Shown: positions 1-11,685 of the stretch, in pieces | Layout of the letters: the number at the start of each line of letters is the position of its first letter | Position numbering within the stretch: the stretch's first letter is position 1 | DNA from: Omphalotus guepiniiformis | Taxonomy: Eukaryota > Basidiomycota > Agaricomycetes > Agaricales > Omphalotaceae | DNA length: 64,000 nt | Assembly: GCA_028554645.1 (NCBI GenBank) | Contig: JAQOOI010000022.1 | Coordinates: 2,046,001-2,110,000 of the forward strand | Direction of reading: 5' to 3' | Notes under the pieces: model-generated | What the model saw: only the letters and a program-made list of their open reading frames with translations | Told to the model about the DNA's origin: nothing | Database searches by the model: none | Translations under genes and position numbers: made by a program

Positions 1-1288
1 GGTGTCAAGAGTTCTGGGATCAAATATACTCCGTTAGAGAGGAGTGTCCGCCGTAAGAAGTTGCTTCTCCTTCCCCATACCTCTTGCTAAATAGTTCTTC
101 AGTGAATTGAGGCGACTATTCGGCACCATACGGGAGCTGGTGGAGAAACATTACCCACATAATGATTCCTTCCAGGACAAACGGGAACTACGTTGGCAAA
201 GTGTTTCTGCATTTTGTTTCCTTCGATTCATCGTACCAGCAATACTAAATCCACACCTCTCTGGGTTGTATCCAGGTCAGGGTCTATATCTATTCCACTC
301 ATTATACTTACCTGTGTGCACAGGCCTTCCGAGCGATCCAGTCAAGAGGAGTTTAACGCTAATAGCCAAGGTCATACAAAGTCTCGCTAACCTCAATGCT
401 GTGAGTCGGTGTTTCTTAAAGTAATGTATTTCGCTAATGATCTTCACGCAGAATTCACAGAAAGAGGAATTCATCAAGGATTTCCTCAGTGAACGTGTGC
501 CTACGATGATTGATTATATCATCGTGGTATCGTCGACCAAGGAAATTCGTGTCACTACAGCAGGAAGCACACCTAAACGTCAAGAACGATTGCACGTAGT
601 TCATGCTCTCCGTGAAAGAGCGGCCACGATGCCGGTGCTATACAAAGAATCTATACCCATGCTCCCTCATAGTCTTGATATACCAAGGCAACTTGCCATT
701 ATAACATCTGCTGTCATCCGCCATTCGCGTTCTTACTTTCGCGAGTCGAAAGTTAATGAACAGGATTCCTCGTTGCAGGAATTGTGCTCAAGATGTTTTG
801 CGGTGGAGGAACAAGCTCTTCTGCGTGTCAGTCAATTAGCTGCTCAGCTCTCTGCCCATCAAAGACGACAACATCCTCCAGGTAATAGGGGTCAATATGA
901 GCAATATCCACCCAGTCCGGTCCCCCCTTTGCCTCCTTCACCTCGTTCCACATCTTCGGCTCGTTCTGGTCGACCTTCGACCGCGCCATCCCCTTCAGAC
1001 CCTAATGGAAGCCGGCAGCAAATGTTCTTCGAACCTCCTGTCAACTCCACTCGAACTTTTGTCCGAGTTGGTGATGGTACACTTCCCAGTAATCCATCGT
1101 CTCCTATCATTGCTCAGTCGAAGAATAAACTCCTTCATCTCAAATCAACTTCCACAGACTCGATATCTTCATATGTCAATCAAAACTCTTCTGTGACGAT
1201 GGTAGACCCGTTCAAGACCGACTCATTTCTGGACGACGATCCGGCCAGGCGGAAAAAGCGCCTCCTGCGTGGAATTTGGCGTCGATGA
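1..1288 (+). CDS. RasGAP-domain protein, C-terminal part (5' end outside window)
   Basis: This is the end of a GTPase-activating protein for a Ras-type GTPase. Exons at 1-52, 103-275, 324-400 and 452-1288 join in one open frame, and each intron is about 50 bases with GT..AG ends. The first exons carry the end of the RasGAP domain: a CPPELRRLFGTIREL stretch, the FLRFIVPAILNPHLSGL block typical of RasGAP helices, then SLTLIAKVIQSLANLN. The last third is a low-complexity Ser/Pro-rich tail, probably disordered, ending in a basic RRKKRLLRGIWRR. No Sec14-PH module follows the GAP domain, which argues against an Ira1/neurofibromin-type protein. A Gap1 or Bud2-like protein is possible, but the N-terminal domains that would decide this lie outside the window. 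It converges on the AP-2 alpha gene, with 109 bases between stop codons. Confidence 0.88.
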
Positions 1289-1397
1289 ATAACGTATATC
1301 CATAATCGATAGCATGTATGTATTCATAGCTTCTTGCAAGGCGCTATTATGTAGGATGTACACATGGTATTAAATTATTCATTAAACAACATCAACT

Positions 1398-4300
1398 TCA
1401 TAACTCGGACGTGATCAGCTTTTGTATCAGTTTTTGCACTTCCTGCGCAACATCTTCAGACGTACTCCGTACAGTAAGCCTACAGAGCTGGGGAAGGACG
1501 TCCGCATGGGTCAAGGTGAACGACGTGGTCAAACGAAGATGGACTTACTTTGGCATCACGATTCGGCTCTAGGCGTAGAAGACACCCCACTTTTCCTTCA
1601 ACAGACGTGTGAAGAACACCGGCTGCTACCAAGTTGCTTGGATTGGGATCGATGGCTTCCAATACATTGAATTTATGACCTGATACGACCTGACGGTACT
1701 TAGCCAGATCGAGCTGGCCGGCACTATTAAGTTCTATCGAAAAGACAGACTGGGCCTCTCGAGGTGGTCCCCCGATAAGCTTCCATCGCTCAAAGAAGTC
1801 TGCCTGTCCTAATTGGACGTGCTCAACAAATTTAGTGAGCACTATGGGCAAACGTATGGAGGTTGTTTGGTGTGAGCCTGCCAAAAAGGACACTGTGAGT
1901 ATGGGAGGTGTGGAGAATGCCTTTTTACATTCGACGTGGAGAAGCTGTTGCGTCTGGGTCCGAGGGGCAATTGTATTAGGAGGGATTTTGGCGAAATTAG
2001 CGGTCAATGCTTCAAGATCGCTCGCCTGAACAGTGGTGATAAAGGAAGTGAGCGGAGTAGGCGTCTTATTCCCTATATAGATTGCCAGCTGCCCCATATG
2101 TCCTTGATAGCGGGACTTGATGCCGATTTGTATTTGCACATCTTCGTAGAGGACACCTTCTGAGCTGTATGTGAGTTTGTCGAACCATCGCTCTACATTC
2201 GGTCCGACCACAACATGTGGTTCTTGAGGACCAGCAGTATCTGTGCGTGCCGAAGCCGAGAGATCGAGCCCTGCCAATGAACCCATGATGTCCCGTGTGT
2301 CACTGGGACTGCCTTCACCGGCAGACGCTGGTGCAGCGGATCCATTCGTTTCCAACAGCGTCTTGCGTCTAACAAGCTCCCGGTCTACATTGGCGTCCTT
2401 ACCACCATGAATCCAGGTCCGCTTATCTTCCGTATCGCCGTGTTTCTTGTTCAGTCGGCCGAGCAACGCGCTCACTCGAGGTGGAAATGGAGGCATCTCC
2501 TCGCAAACATTCTGGAGAATCTCGTCATCATCGGGCCTCTGAGCCAAAGCGTAGAATTCGCAGGCACGTTGCTGAAGCTCTGCGTCGAGAACATGTCGGT
2601 AGCGCTCGAAGATGATAACAAGCTGTGGTTTGATTTCAGGAAATACATTGACCCATTTGATGTAGGTCGACAGCAACAAAGACCGTGTCGCAGCTACGCA
2701 GAACTGAGACTTGGAATGAAGGATTTGGAATTGCTCGATAGGGCTATACCCAGGCTCGTTAGCGATCAGATGCCCGTATTCGCCCAAAATATAGCCTGGA
2801 GGAAAGATCAGTGTCTCGCTTTCTAGAGACAGTTACTGGAGTTTACCTCCAACTTTTACCAGACTCTCATGCGTCGAAGGCGTTTTCAAATGCTCGAAGA
2901 CTACTTTGGCTGCATAGGCTTGTAGATCCTCGGTGTTCGTTACAATCTGCACAACGCGATACCAAACCTCTTCACCAACATGGTCTCCTGCTGCGCTAAT
3001 CAACTGGAGTATGGTATCGACATACCACTTGTAGGAGTTGGCATACTTCTCCGTCAATATTGCAATCTTGAGCACCATTTCCTCCCGGAGTGCATAATCG
3101 GCAACCTTCAGGTACCGAAGCAATTCTCCAACAATAAGTTCAGAGTTGTCAACATCACACATGCTGTATAAGAGGTCAAGAGCACGGCGCCGAACTGAAA
3201 TGTCCTTGTCTCTTAAAGAAAGGATGATAGTATTCTGATGCTTCTTGATAGGGTCAAGTGACTCTGCACGAGCAGCAAGATGGGCCATGGTGTCAAGTCC
3301 CAAGTACCTGACGTTTGTCTCTTTCGACGAAATAAATCGCGCTAAGAGCACCGCTGCAGTGCCTACCAAGGGCGAATTCGTATCGAGATGTATCGCGAGT
3401 CCAATAGCTTCAAATAGGACTGCATGCTGTGCGTTATTATGCTGAACATTTCGCGAAGGTTCTGCACTGTTGTTCATTATTGTTTGCAGTACTGAAAGTA
3501 ATACCGAGCGAATAGCCGAATCCTCTAGACAAATGATTAATTGCGAAACTTGAAGCTCGAAGGCAGGAAGTACTGACCGGGAGGAGGATAGTATTGTAGT
3601 AGACGTAAAAGTTTTACTTGCAACCACGGCGATGGAACTTTGTAGTACGCATACGTGGCCGAGTATTCGTGCTCAATGATGAGCTGTTTTGTCATCAATA
3701 TAGATCAATCGCTGTCAAGAAAAAGAAAATAGTACTTACACGATTCAGACGATCTACGGCTTTTGTATATGATACAACGTAGGCATCAAGGTGATCTTGA
3801 GCTAGCGCCATCACAAGGCTGGTAACACATACGACGACTCCCTGACAAAGCCTCAATGATCTTGAAACCATAAATCACGAGGAAACGCACCAAGTCTTCA
3901 TCGTCCATAAGAGAAACTATTCGCAAAGCCCATTCCGCTGCTGGAATAACATCAGGATGCTTGCGGTATAGCCGAAGCAGTGTTAAGGCAGCTTTCTTTT
4001 TGACAAAGCTCTGTGAAGTGCTAAACAAAAGCTAGTGAAAAGGGCACACAGAGGACATGGAAAATCGCACTCACGGTGAGATCAATAAACGATGAACATC
4101 CTCCGCCAATGCTTCCGCCATTTCACTGCCTCCTACGTTTGCAATGGCATGTAATGCAAGACAATTGTCAATCTCATTGTTCCCGTGCAAATCCTTGCGT
4201 ATAGAGTTGACAACCAGTCGCAGGAAATCAGAGTTCTCGTGCATAAGTAAGGTGACTGCTAAATAGCCCTAGTGTTTATGATAAAATGTGCAGGAACTGT

Positions 4301-4741
4301 GTGATGATGAGACAACTCACGATCTGTTTCTCGCTGTACTTCGAACTGGAAATGAGATTCACGGCTTCCATGTGGCCAACATCAACTTTGTACCCCAAGA
4401 TGTATGTGAAGATGATCTTGGCGACATATCTGAGGGGACAATGATGAGCGCCTGGTTTGGGTACGACAGAGAGCGGCGAAGTACTTTTTCTTCTGGTAAC
4501 CGTCCAAGTTTCCGTCTGGTTGTTTCAACATTAATACATGCTACGACATCAAGGCCATGCAGGAAGTAACCTTTGAACTTCTTTCTAATATTTGCCATCT
4601 CCTTATTGATTCTTTTCTCCTCCAGTTCACGGACCCTTGCGCCGCGAATGTCAGCGATGAACTACGGTCATTTAGCGATAAATCCATTGCAAAGGGAAAA
4701 GCCTAACTTGCCTGGGTAAGACCCCGCATAGTGGTCGCCAT
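1398..4741 (-). CDS. APL3: AP-2 adaptor complex subunit alpha (alpha-adaptin)
   Basis: Large subunit of the clathrin adaptor AP-2, which binds PIP2 and cargo at the plasma membrane in endocytosis. The N-terminus reads [10 protein letters not shown], then after an intron [17 protein letters not shown] and [13 protein letters not shown], the usual alpha-adaptin start. HEAT-type solenoid sequence follows in several exons ([20 protein letters not shown] near 3.97 kb; [13 protein letters not shown] and EEMPPFPPR near 2.6 kb). A hinge with Ser/Ala-rich sequence leads to the appendage ([31 protein letters not shown]). The last exon, 1398-1487, encodes [19 protein letters not shown] and ends ITSEL. 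The acceptor CCCCAG at 1488-1493 (minus strand) was chosen because it keeps this conserved C-terminus in frame. The first intron (4662-4711) begins GC rather than GT. Domain order and length agree with a complete alpha subunit. Confidence 0.93.
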
Positions 4742-5026
4742 GATGGGCAGATACCAGACTGGCGAGTCGATGAGATTAACGAAATGGTTTTGATTGAAAC
4801 ACCGATTGCTACTCGAAGTATGAAGACAAATCCTATTGAGCAGGCACTGGCAGTTGGGGCATGTAATTTATGATATCTTCACGTGGCAAGTCTGTGCACG
4901 TAATGCAGATGTGGTCAGACGGTTGTAGACGATGCTACGTCAAAAACGAGTAGTGTTGAATTATATTATCATACATACAAGCCATTAAGTAGTAGTGTAG
5001 ATTGCAATTATCCCAAATTGATATGT

Positions 5027-8000
5027 CTAAAATCTCCGCCCAAGTCGATTCACGGGTGTACTCGCTCTAGAATTGAACTCGGACCTTCCATAAGGGGTCG
5101 AGTATCCCGAGGAAGGAGGCATCAAGCTCATAGGAGTGGCCGGTCGAGTGCTAGGACGCGACTGTGCTGATGCCCTCTCAGTGCTGTAGCGATTCAGAAT
5201 ATTGACCAAATCGCGACTGAGGAAATCCAACTCTTTCACCTCGGGCAGCGAAAGCGAATAGTCTCTTTTACCGTCCAAGTCGTCTCCGGATTCTGACACC
5301 TCTTCCTCTCTAGGTAGTGCGGCAACATTACCATGCCTGTGCCGTCTGCCCATGATGATTCCTTCAAATACACGCAACATACACGCGTCCATGTACTTTC
5401 GTAGATCATAGACGTCATCCAACGCATCGAGATGACCAACGACTTGAATCCAGTCATCGAACTCGATTCCTTGATCTCCTTTCTCCATTTTGTGGGCTCC
5501 GAAGAGCATGTATATCAATGTTTCGATTCTAGTGGTTGTTACAAGGAAAGTTGAGGAGGATGAGGAACCAGCGGATACATTGCGTCGCTTTTCCACGAAC
5601 GCGATGATTTGCTTTGTAACCTCCTCTGATACTATATCGTCTGAGCGTTTGTAGCTGTTCACACTTGAAGGATGGATCATCGTAACCTATAAAAGGAGAC
5701 GTATGAGAAATAGCATCGTAAAATGAGCTTTTGTGAAAAACATACCTTATCTTGCTGCGTTCGATAGATTTTTTCGCTGGAGCGCACAGCGAATTTAGGC
5801 TGGGATGCCAAGGCGATCAAGGCTGAGAGCAAAGGGAAGGATTGTCCATTCTCATTTAGCTCTGGCGGTACAGTGAGCCGAGAATTATCCCCGAATCCAC
5901 CGCCAGCTGATATGTCAATCACCCCGGCGTGATAAAGCGACTGTAGAAGATGAGTTTTAAGTTTCTGGATCAAGAGCAATGTTGGTTTTGCGAGGAAGTT
6001 GTCGACACAGAATCGATTAGCAGGTGTATACTCCCTGTTCGACTGCAAGTTATCCCATGCATTATAAGCCTGAAGTGCTGTAAGTGCGTCTGACTTGAAA
6101 CCTGGAGGACACCAAGACGCCTTGACACGAGCAGCCTCCTCCTTGAGGTGCATCGGTGACACGAACGGATCACGATTCGTCAACAACGCAGCAAGGGTCA
6201 AGGCTTGATCCAGACAACGGAAGAAGCTACCAAAGAGGACTAGCCGACCAACCTGTACGTCTACAGGAATCTGCAGGAGCACACGTCCAAGTGATGTGAG
6301 ATTTTTATGTTTATCCAGCGCTCCATTCATCTGCAGATTTCTCATAGCAGCAGCAACCCGTTCAGCTTGAGGAGGTTCTATTGTAGCTGCAAGGACCTCC
6401 TCTACAGCCATACCAGGGAAATTGAGGGCTTTGATGTGCATGACGACATTGCTCAAATCAACACGACTCATTTCCACAGTTTGATATGCGTGTAACTGAG
6501 AAGCATGCTTCTTGCTGAGAACCCCATAGTATTCTCCAGATCGGTGCCGGCCAGCACGGCCAGCACGCTGATTCATATTGGAGGAACCAACCCAAGCAGA
6601 CACCAAAGAGGAGACGTGCTTCTCGGGATCGAACCGTTGCTCTTTGAGTCTAGCAGAGTCTACAACGTAAACCACGTCTGGAATAGTAACTGAGGTCTCG
6701 GCGATGTTGGTAGCAAGAATAATTCGACGAACACCCTCGGGAGGGGGTTCGAAAATAACCTGTTGCTCGGATAATGGTATGGTAGAGTGAAGGAGATGTA
6801 TGGAGTACTTCTGTTTGTCGTTGAAATTGATAGGGAGACGACCAGATGGGTTGGTCAAAATCTTTTGCACGGCTGTGATATCGTCCCACCCAGCCAAGAA
6901 TGTTAAGACATGACCAGAATCTGAGTTCTGGAGGACGTGTGCGATTGTGGCGGCGATGAGAGGGTAGGGGATTTCGATATCACTATCGGCATCGGCGGCT
7001 AGACGCTGTAAGTCGTAGCGTTGTGTAGGCACAGATGCAGGAAGCGCCGACGGTCCTAATTCTCTAAGGACATATTTCACCACCGAATCGTCCTGTAAAA
7101 TCCATTTCGAGGGGGTCGAGAGGAGTTGGGGCAAAAAGTCTTCAAGATGATGTCTAGTTACGGGGAACGTGCGACCGGGAACTTCTATCACTTTCGCCGG
7201 TTGATCATTGTCATCAGGGAAGTAGTTCTGGAAGAGCGTTGGATCAATGGTAGCACTCATGAGAATGATCTTCAGCGGCATGTTCCTAGCTTTTCTGTCG
7301 GCCAGTAACCGCTTGAGCACCACGAGCAGGAGATCTGTGTCGACGTCTCGCTCGTGGACTTCGTCAACAACGACATGCGTGACCGCATCAAGTGATCCGC
7401 GACCTTCTAACAAGGCAGACTGCAGTCTTTTCAAAAAGACACCTGTGGTACAGAAAGTGATGGAACCATGCTCTTCGGGAGGTTTCGATTCAAATCGAAC
7501 CGAGTAGCCGACTGACTTGCCCAAAGTTTCGCCCCTTTCCTTGGCCACTCGATCGGCTACGCTGAGTGCTGCAAGTCGACGAGGCTGAGTACACAAAACG
7601 TTGCAAGTAGCACCCTTTTCTTGAGAGATAGAGGCATCCAAGATCAACTGCGGTATTTGTGTCGTTTTACCGGAACCCGTCGCGGCCATAAGAATAGTCA
7701 CATCATTTTCTCGGATTGCGGTCAAGACCTCTTCAGCACGGGAATAGACAGGAAGAGCTGCCCTTGTCGAACGCATCCGCTCCATGGAAGGATTAGTGAG
7801 ATAATGTTTTTGCCGCTCTAAAAGCTCCTTGGACTTGTTATTGAGGAAAGCAGGACTGGGTGGCATATAACGACGGAATTGCCGGCTGTTGTCGGCGATG
7901 GCACTCCCTGCGTCAGCAGGACGGTTTCTATAAAGCTCGCTAGACTTGAGATCCATGACGAGATCGCGGACATTGCCATGGAGTTGGTTTGAAACCGAAA

Positions 8001-9272
8001 AGAAAACCCTCTGTTGCTGCGCGATAGTTTGGCCTTTGGAAAGTTTTGTCTGGAAATCCTTCCATAACTCAGGATCGCATTTTTCCAAGTACTGCACGAC
8101 GTCAAGGTAGCACAGGGACTGAGCACGTTTCTTGTTTGTAGCATGGCCCATCCCAATCTTTTTGCCCTGCACCACCATAACGACTTCCCAAGCCATGCCA
8201 CCTTCATCGCGGTAAATGAGCTCTGGACTGGAAAAGCGGTAGCGATGGCAGTAGTAGTCCATGAATTGTCGTGCTTTCTCCACGTCAGCTGTACTGCCAT
8301 CTGAGAGGGTGATGGTCATTTGATCCTTGGGTTTGCTATACAACTGTGAAACAACGCTGTCAATAGCATACAGAGATGAACAAGTGATTGAACCCACCAT
8401 ACCACGCTCCTGTAAGTGGCACAAAAGCGACAAGGCAGCGACCTTGGTAGCTTCAGCTTCAGTGGGTGCGTCTCCAACGCCAACTACAGGAGGGTCTGTC
8501 TCTATACGGGCTTCTGCTCTACGTACTCAGACAAGTCAGAACGTAGCCAACGAGATCGCAGAAGAACCATATACCTCCATATAGGCACCGGGTGCCCTCC
8601 TTCTGTCACCACCATCCGACCTCTCATAGTCTTGTAAGTCGCCGGAGACCCAGTATATGCTAATGCGACACCATTAGGCATGGACTTGGGGTCTTTCACA
8701 TGAGTTGGTTTGATTTGAGGAATGACAGTCGAGTGGGTCTCCTCGACATAGCGACGATCCTGAAGGGGACCTTCGAGCAGAGGAAGACTGTTATCGACTC
8801 GTTTGTCTCTTTTTGCAGGCCTGCGACCCGGTTGTGGATGGGGATGATGAGAAGTAGGATTTGAGCTGCGTAGACCAAATCCTCCGCCCTGATGTGAGCT
8901 GTTCGCGCCTCGGAGACCAAAACCACCTCCTGAACCTCGGGAACCATGACCTCTGCTGCCTCTGTCTGCAGAGCGAGAATTTTGGCCAGAACCAGGCATT
9001 TCGAAAGCGGGAGAGACAAAAGCAGGATTAACAGAAGGTCTCACAGGGCGTCTGAGTGACTGGTCGTTGTCGTTTGAGCGAGCGTACTTGGGAGCAGTAG
9101 AATAAGTAGCTTGATCAGAAGTACGACGCTTGAGAGAAGAGGAGGTGAAATTCGCAGGCTGGTTGAGTTGCATGAGAAGGCGGCGCCTGTTCCAAAGGAA
9201 AAGACCGCGCATAAGGGTACTACACACAAATTCTCCTCCGTACTGCCCCCAAGTCAAGTAGTTGCTCTCCAA
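5027..9272 (-). CDS. DEVH-box RNA helicase (DHX9/DHX30/DHX36-type)
   Basis: ATP-dependent RNA helicase of the DEAH/RHA class, roughly 1,390 residues in three long exon blocks. The N-terminal 250 residues are basic and glycine-rich, with two GGGFGLR repeats and RG dipeptides. A dsRNA-binding-like segment follows (around 8.1-8.3 kb, ending GMGHATNKKRAQSLCYLDV). Then come the helicase motifs: ATGSGKTTQIPQ (I), VVVDEVHERDVDTD (II), MSATIDPTLFQNYF (III) and NQRAGRAGRHRSGEYY (VI), followed by the winged-helix and OB-fold region with VTMIHPSSVNS after a short intron near 5.68-5.74 kb. The C-terminal 200 residues extend past the OB fold and end in a Ser/Thr/Pro-rich tail. The intron near 8.53-8.58 kb was placed so that both flanks stay in frame. 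The start is uncertain: an in-frame ATG at 9212 is an alternative. Only 88 bases separate its start from the JAC1 stop upstream. Confidence 0.9.
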
Positions 9273-9312
9273 AATTTTTATTGAGGTGACCCGTCAACAT
9301 AAGTACATACGC

Positions 9313-9364
9313 TTAGGGTTTGCGATCGGGGTTAGGGTTCTATGTATACACACTCTAGGGTTAG
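9313..9364. repeat. Cluster of TTAGGG-type (telomere-like) motifs
   Basis: Three short matches to the fungal telomere unit lie in 52 bases: TTAGGGTTT at 9313-9321, TTAGGGTT at 9332-9339 and CTAGGGTTAG at 9355-9364. The last overlaps the JAC1 stop codon. The first is an exact AAACCCTAA box on the minus strand, about 40 bases upstream of the helicase start. They are not in tandem register, so an old telomere scar is less likely than a protein-binding (Rap1/Tbf1-like or telo-box) promoter element. Function is inferred, not shown. Confidence 0.5.
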
Positions 9365-10123
9365 CTTTTTCCCTGCGCTGCTCGCCGTATTCCATCCAGA
9401 TACTTCAGTCGAATCGCTGCGTCCTTCACCTTCACCCAGTCCTTCTCTTCCACCAATCGTTCTAGATCAGATAATGTTTCGTCTATTTTCTCTGCCCATT
9501 TGTCAGCATAGAGGCCGTTTCTTCAACAGCAAGTACTAACCCTGATTCTCTTCCTCTATCTGTTGCGCATCCTCCTGTGTCTCCGCATTCTCAATATCTT
9601 CTCTGGACATCATTATTTCTGCGAGAAATTCCATGTCCTCCAGTTTGTCTGTTTCCGACATTGGATGACCATTGATGCTGAGAATGTATTCAGCACGCGA
9701 CAGCGGGTGCAGTAGTGTCTGGTATGCGTGGTTTACCATTGAGGACACATGCTGTGCGGTGTCTTGTTTACCCTGCACGCTGTGGATGAGCTACCTTGAA
9801 TTGGAGAGAAAGGAGTGGGCACTGACTGGTCCCTTCGAAGCCCAAGTATCAGGATGACACACTGCTTGCAACTGCCGAAAACGCTGCTTCAAGAGCGATT
9901 CGTCTACCACGAAAGGATTGGAGTTATCGGATAGGGAGAAAATGTCGTGATAGGGAGTATCGGATGGAAGTGAAGATATACTGGAGCATTTCGTGCAAGC
10001 CGGAAGGGAAGTCAAGAGAGGCTGAGAACAGGAAGGACAACGAGTAGGAAGTTTGTGGGTTGAAAGGAAACGGGCGCTGCTTGTAGTGCAGACGAACGCA
10101 CGTCGAAGCGAAAGCGAAAACAT
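9361..10123 (-). CDS. JAC1: Mitochondrial J-domain co-chaperone Jac1/HscB
   Basis: Co-chaperone that delivers the Isu scaffold to mitochondrial Hsp70 in iron-sulfur cluster assembly. Exons 9827-10123, 9541-9772 and 9361-9491 join to 219 codons. Residues 1-25 are rich in Arg, Ser and Leu with no acidic residues, as expected for a mitochondrial targeting sequence. They are followed by a CPSC...CTKC pair like the zinc module of animal HSCB. The J-domain follows with LLKQRFRQLQAVCHPD and the HPD triplet needed to stimulate Hsp70, then NHAYQTLLHPLSRAEYIL. The C-terminal helical bundle that binds Isu contains EDMEFLAEIMMSRE and the last exon IDETLSDLERLVEE. The length fits the family. The start codon is only 20 bases from that of the divergent Spo73-like gene. 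Confidence 0.9.
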
Positions 10124-10143
10124 AAATTATGACGTAATAACAA

Positions 10144-11469
10144 ATGTCCACTCCTCCTCCCCTTCCATCTCTCGACCAGCCAGCTGCTGCAGATCTTGCT
10201 CGTCAGCGTCTGGCTAGAAAATCTCGTTTCCCTTTCTTCTCCTCCCTTCCAAATCTTAAAGCCCATTCAAGTCGAAAGCCAAAGCCAAAGCAAGAAGATG
10301 TCGCTGCCGACGAACAGCCCTATTTCTCCGTCTCAGCTATAAGACTTGATAATATGTCCATAAAAGTCTCGGATAACGATCACTTTCAGGACAAGTATCA
10401 GTGGGCTGTCATATACGAAAATCAAAGAGGGTGTGTGATTCGAGATACTTTCGTGGTTCTTTCAGCTCAAACTATATCTCCAGAATAACACTTTTCTCTA
10501 TTCCGTACTACTCTAGCAATTCTCTCCTTCCAACCGATCCATCTCCTTTCACAATTCCCAGTTCGACTTCTTTGAAACGCTCTCACCAGCCAGATGTTTC
10601 TCTGAAGAAATACCCCCTTCCTGATGGAAACTGGCGATGGGTGTCAAAATATTGGATGATTGATATGCGTTCCGATTCCGGCGAGGTTCAGCACGATGGA
10701 TTTGAATACAATTGGATGTTTCGCCAGCATGACTGGCGCGCGCAGGTTGGCCCACTGAGCGCGGGTGGCTGGGTCAGAAGAAGGCGCTGGATCCGGCTCA
10801 TGATGCGGCCCGGCGAGAAGAGACAACTTGTTGATGAGGGGGACGATTCTATGCCCGATGCGATCTCGCCCCTCAGCGCCTCGCACTCTTTCAGGAACAG
10901 CTGGAATGGATGGGGCACAAGCAATCGATTTTCTTTGGCTTCGCTGTCGGTAGCTACAAGTACCACCGGCTTTCGTGAGGATTTATACGTACCCGAGCTG
11001 TGGCAAGGCAATGTTGACGAAGATTGGAATTTGTGTCGGCATTTGATGAGGATGGCTGGGTCGGACGGTGCGAAATTAGAGTTGTGGAAAGGTTGGCTTG
11101 GGCTTGGTGGCGAGGTGCAGGCTGAGCCTAAAACAGCAGGCAAGCAAAAAGCCGTCGATATGGGTGAAGCTGTCGACGACCAGACTCCTGGTGAGGCCGC
11201 TTCTGCTCCTCCATTGGAATATGTTGTGGCCGTTCTGCGTGCATGGGTAAGATAGCTTTATTCGAAAGTCTATTCTCATGTTGACGTTGAATTGGACTTT
11301 TCAGCTACCAGTTATACTTGGGGAGTCTCTTATGTTTCCTGAATCTCGACGTCAGCTGGTTCAATTGCTCACGCAAGCCGACGTACTTTCGCAACTCAAA
11401 GTTAGCAGCAGTATGACGAGTACTCTTGAATTCTGGAGTCTGAAGAGTGAAGTCGATTTGCGTTCATGA
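10144..11469 (+). CDS. Dysferlin (DysF/peroxin)-domain protein, Spo73/Mug65-like
   Basis: Protein with a DysF/peroxin-type domain, related to yeast Spo73 (prospore membrane) and fission yeast Mug65. The first exon encodes MSTPPPLPSLDQPAAADLA and ends at YENQRG; an intron of about 57 bases follows, then ITLFSIPYYSSNSLLP. The DysF signature is clear: PLPDGNWRWVSKYWMIDM, then DGFEYNWMF and GGWVRRRRWIRLMM, with the expected tryptophans and an Arg-rich turn. The C-terminus passes through EYVVAVLRAW, an intron at about 11249-11304, and LPVILGESLMFPESRRQ. No membrane segment or peroxisomal signal is obvious. A role in membrane remodelling is inferred from the domain only. It is transcribed away from JAC1. 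Confidence 0.8.
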
Positions 11470-11685
11470 ATGGTGTACGCTGTAATCTAGTGTGAATATG
11501 ATATTAATCTACATAATATATGGGGTAACCGGCAAGATGCAAATCACAAGGATCATAATAATGCATCACATGCAAGACCAGAGCACCCTGGTAAACGTAC
11601 TCAAAACTGACGCTGAGCTCGAAGGTTACAACGGTAAGGCATTGAATGTCGACTCTTTCTCGTCACCGTTCAAAGTCTTTCAGAC

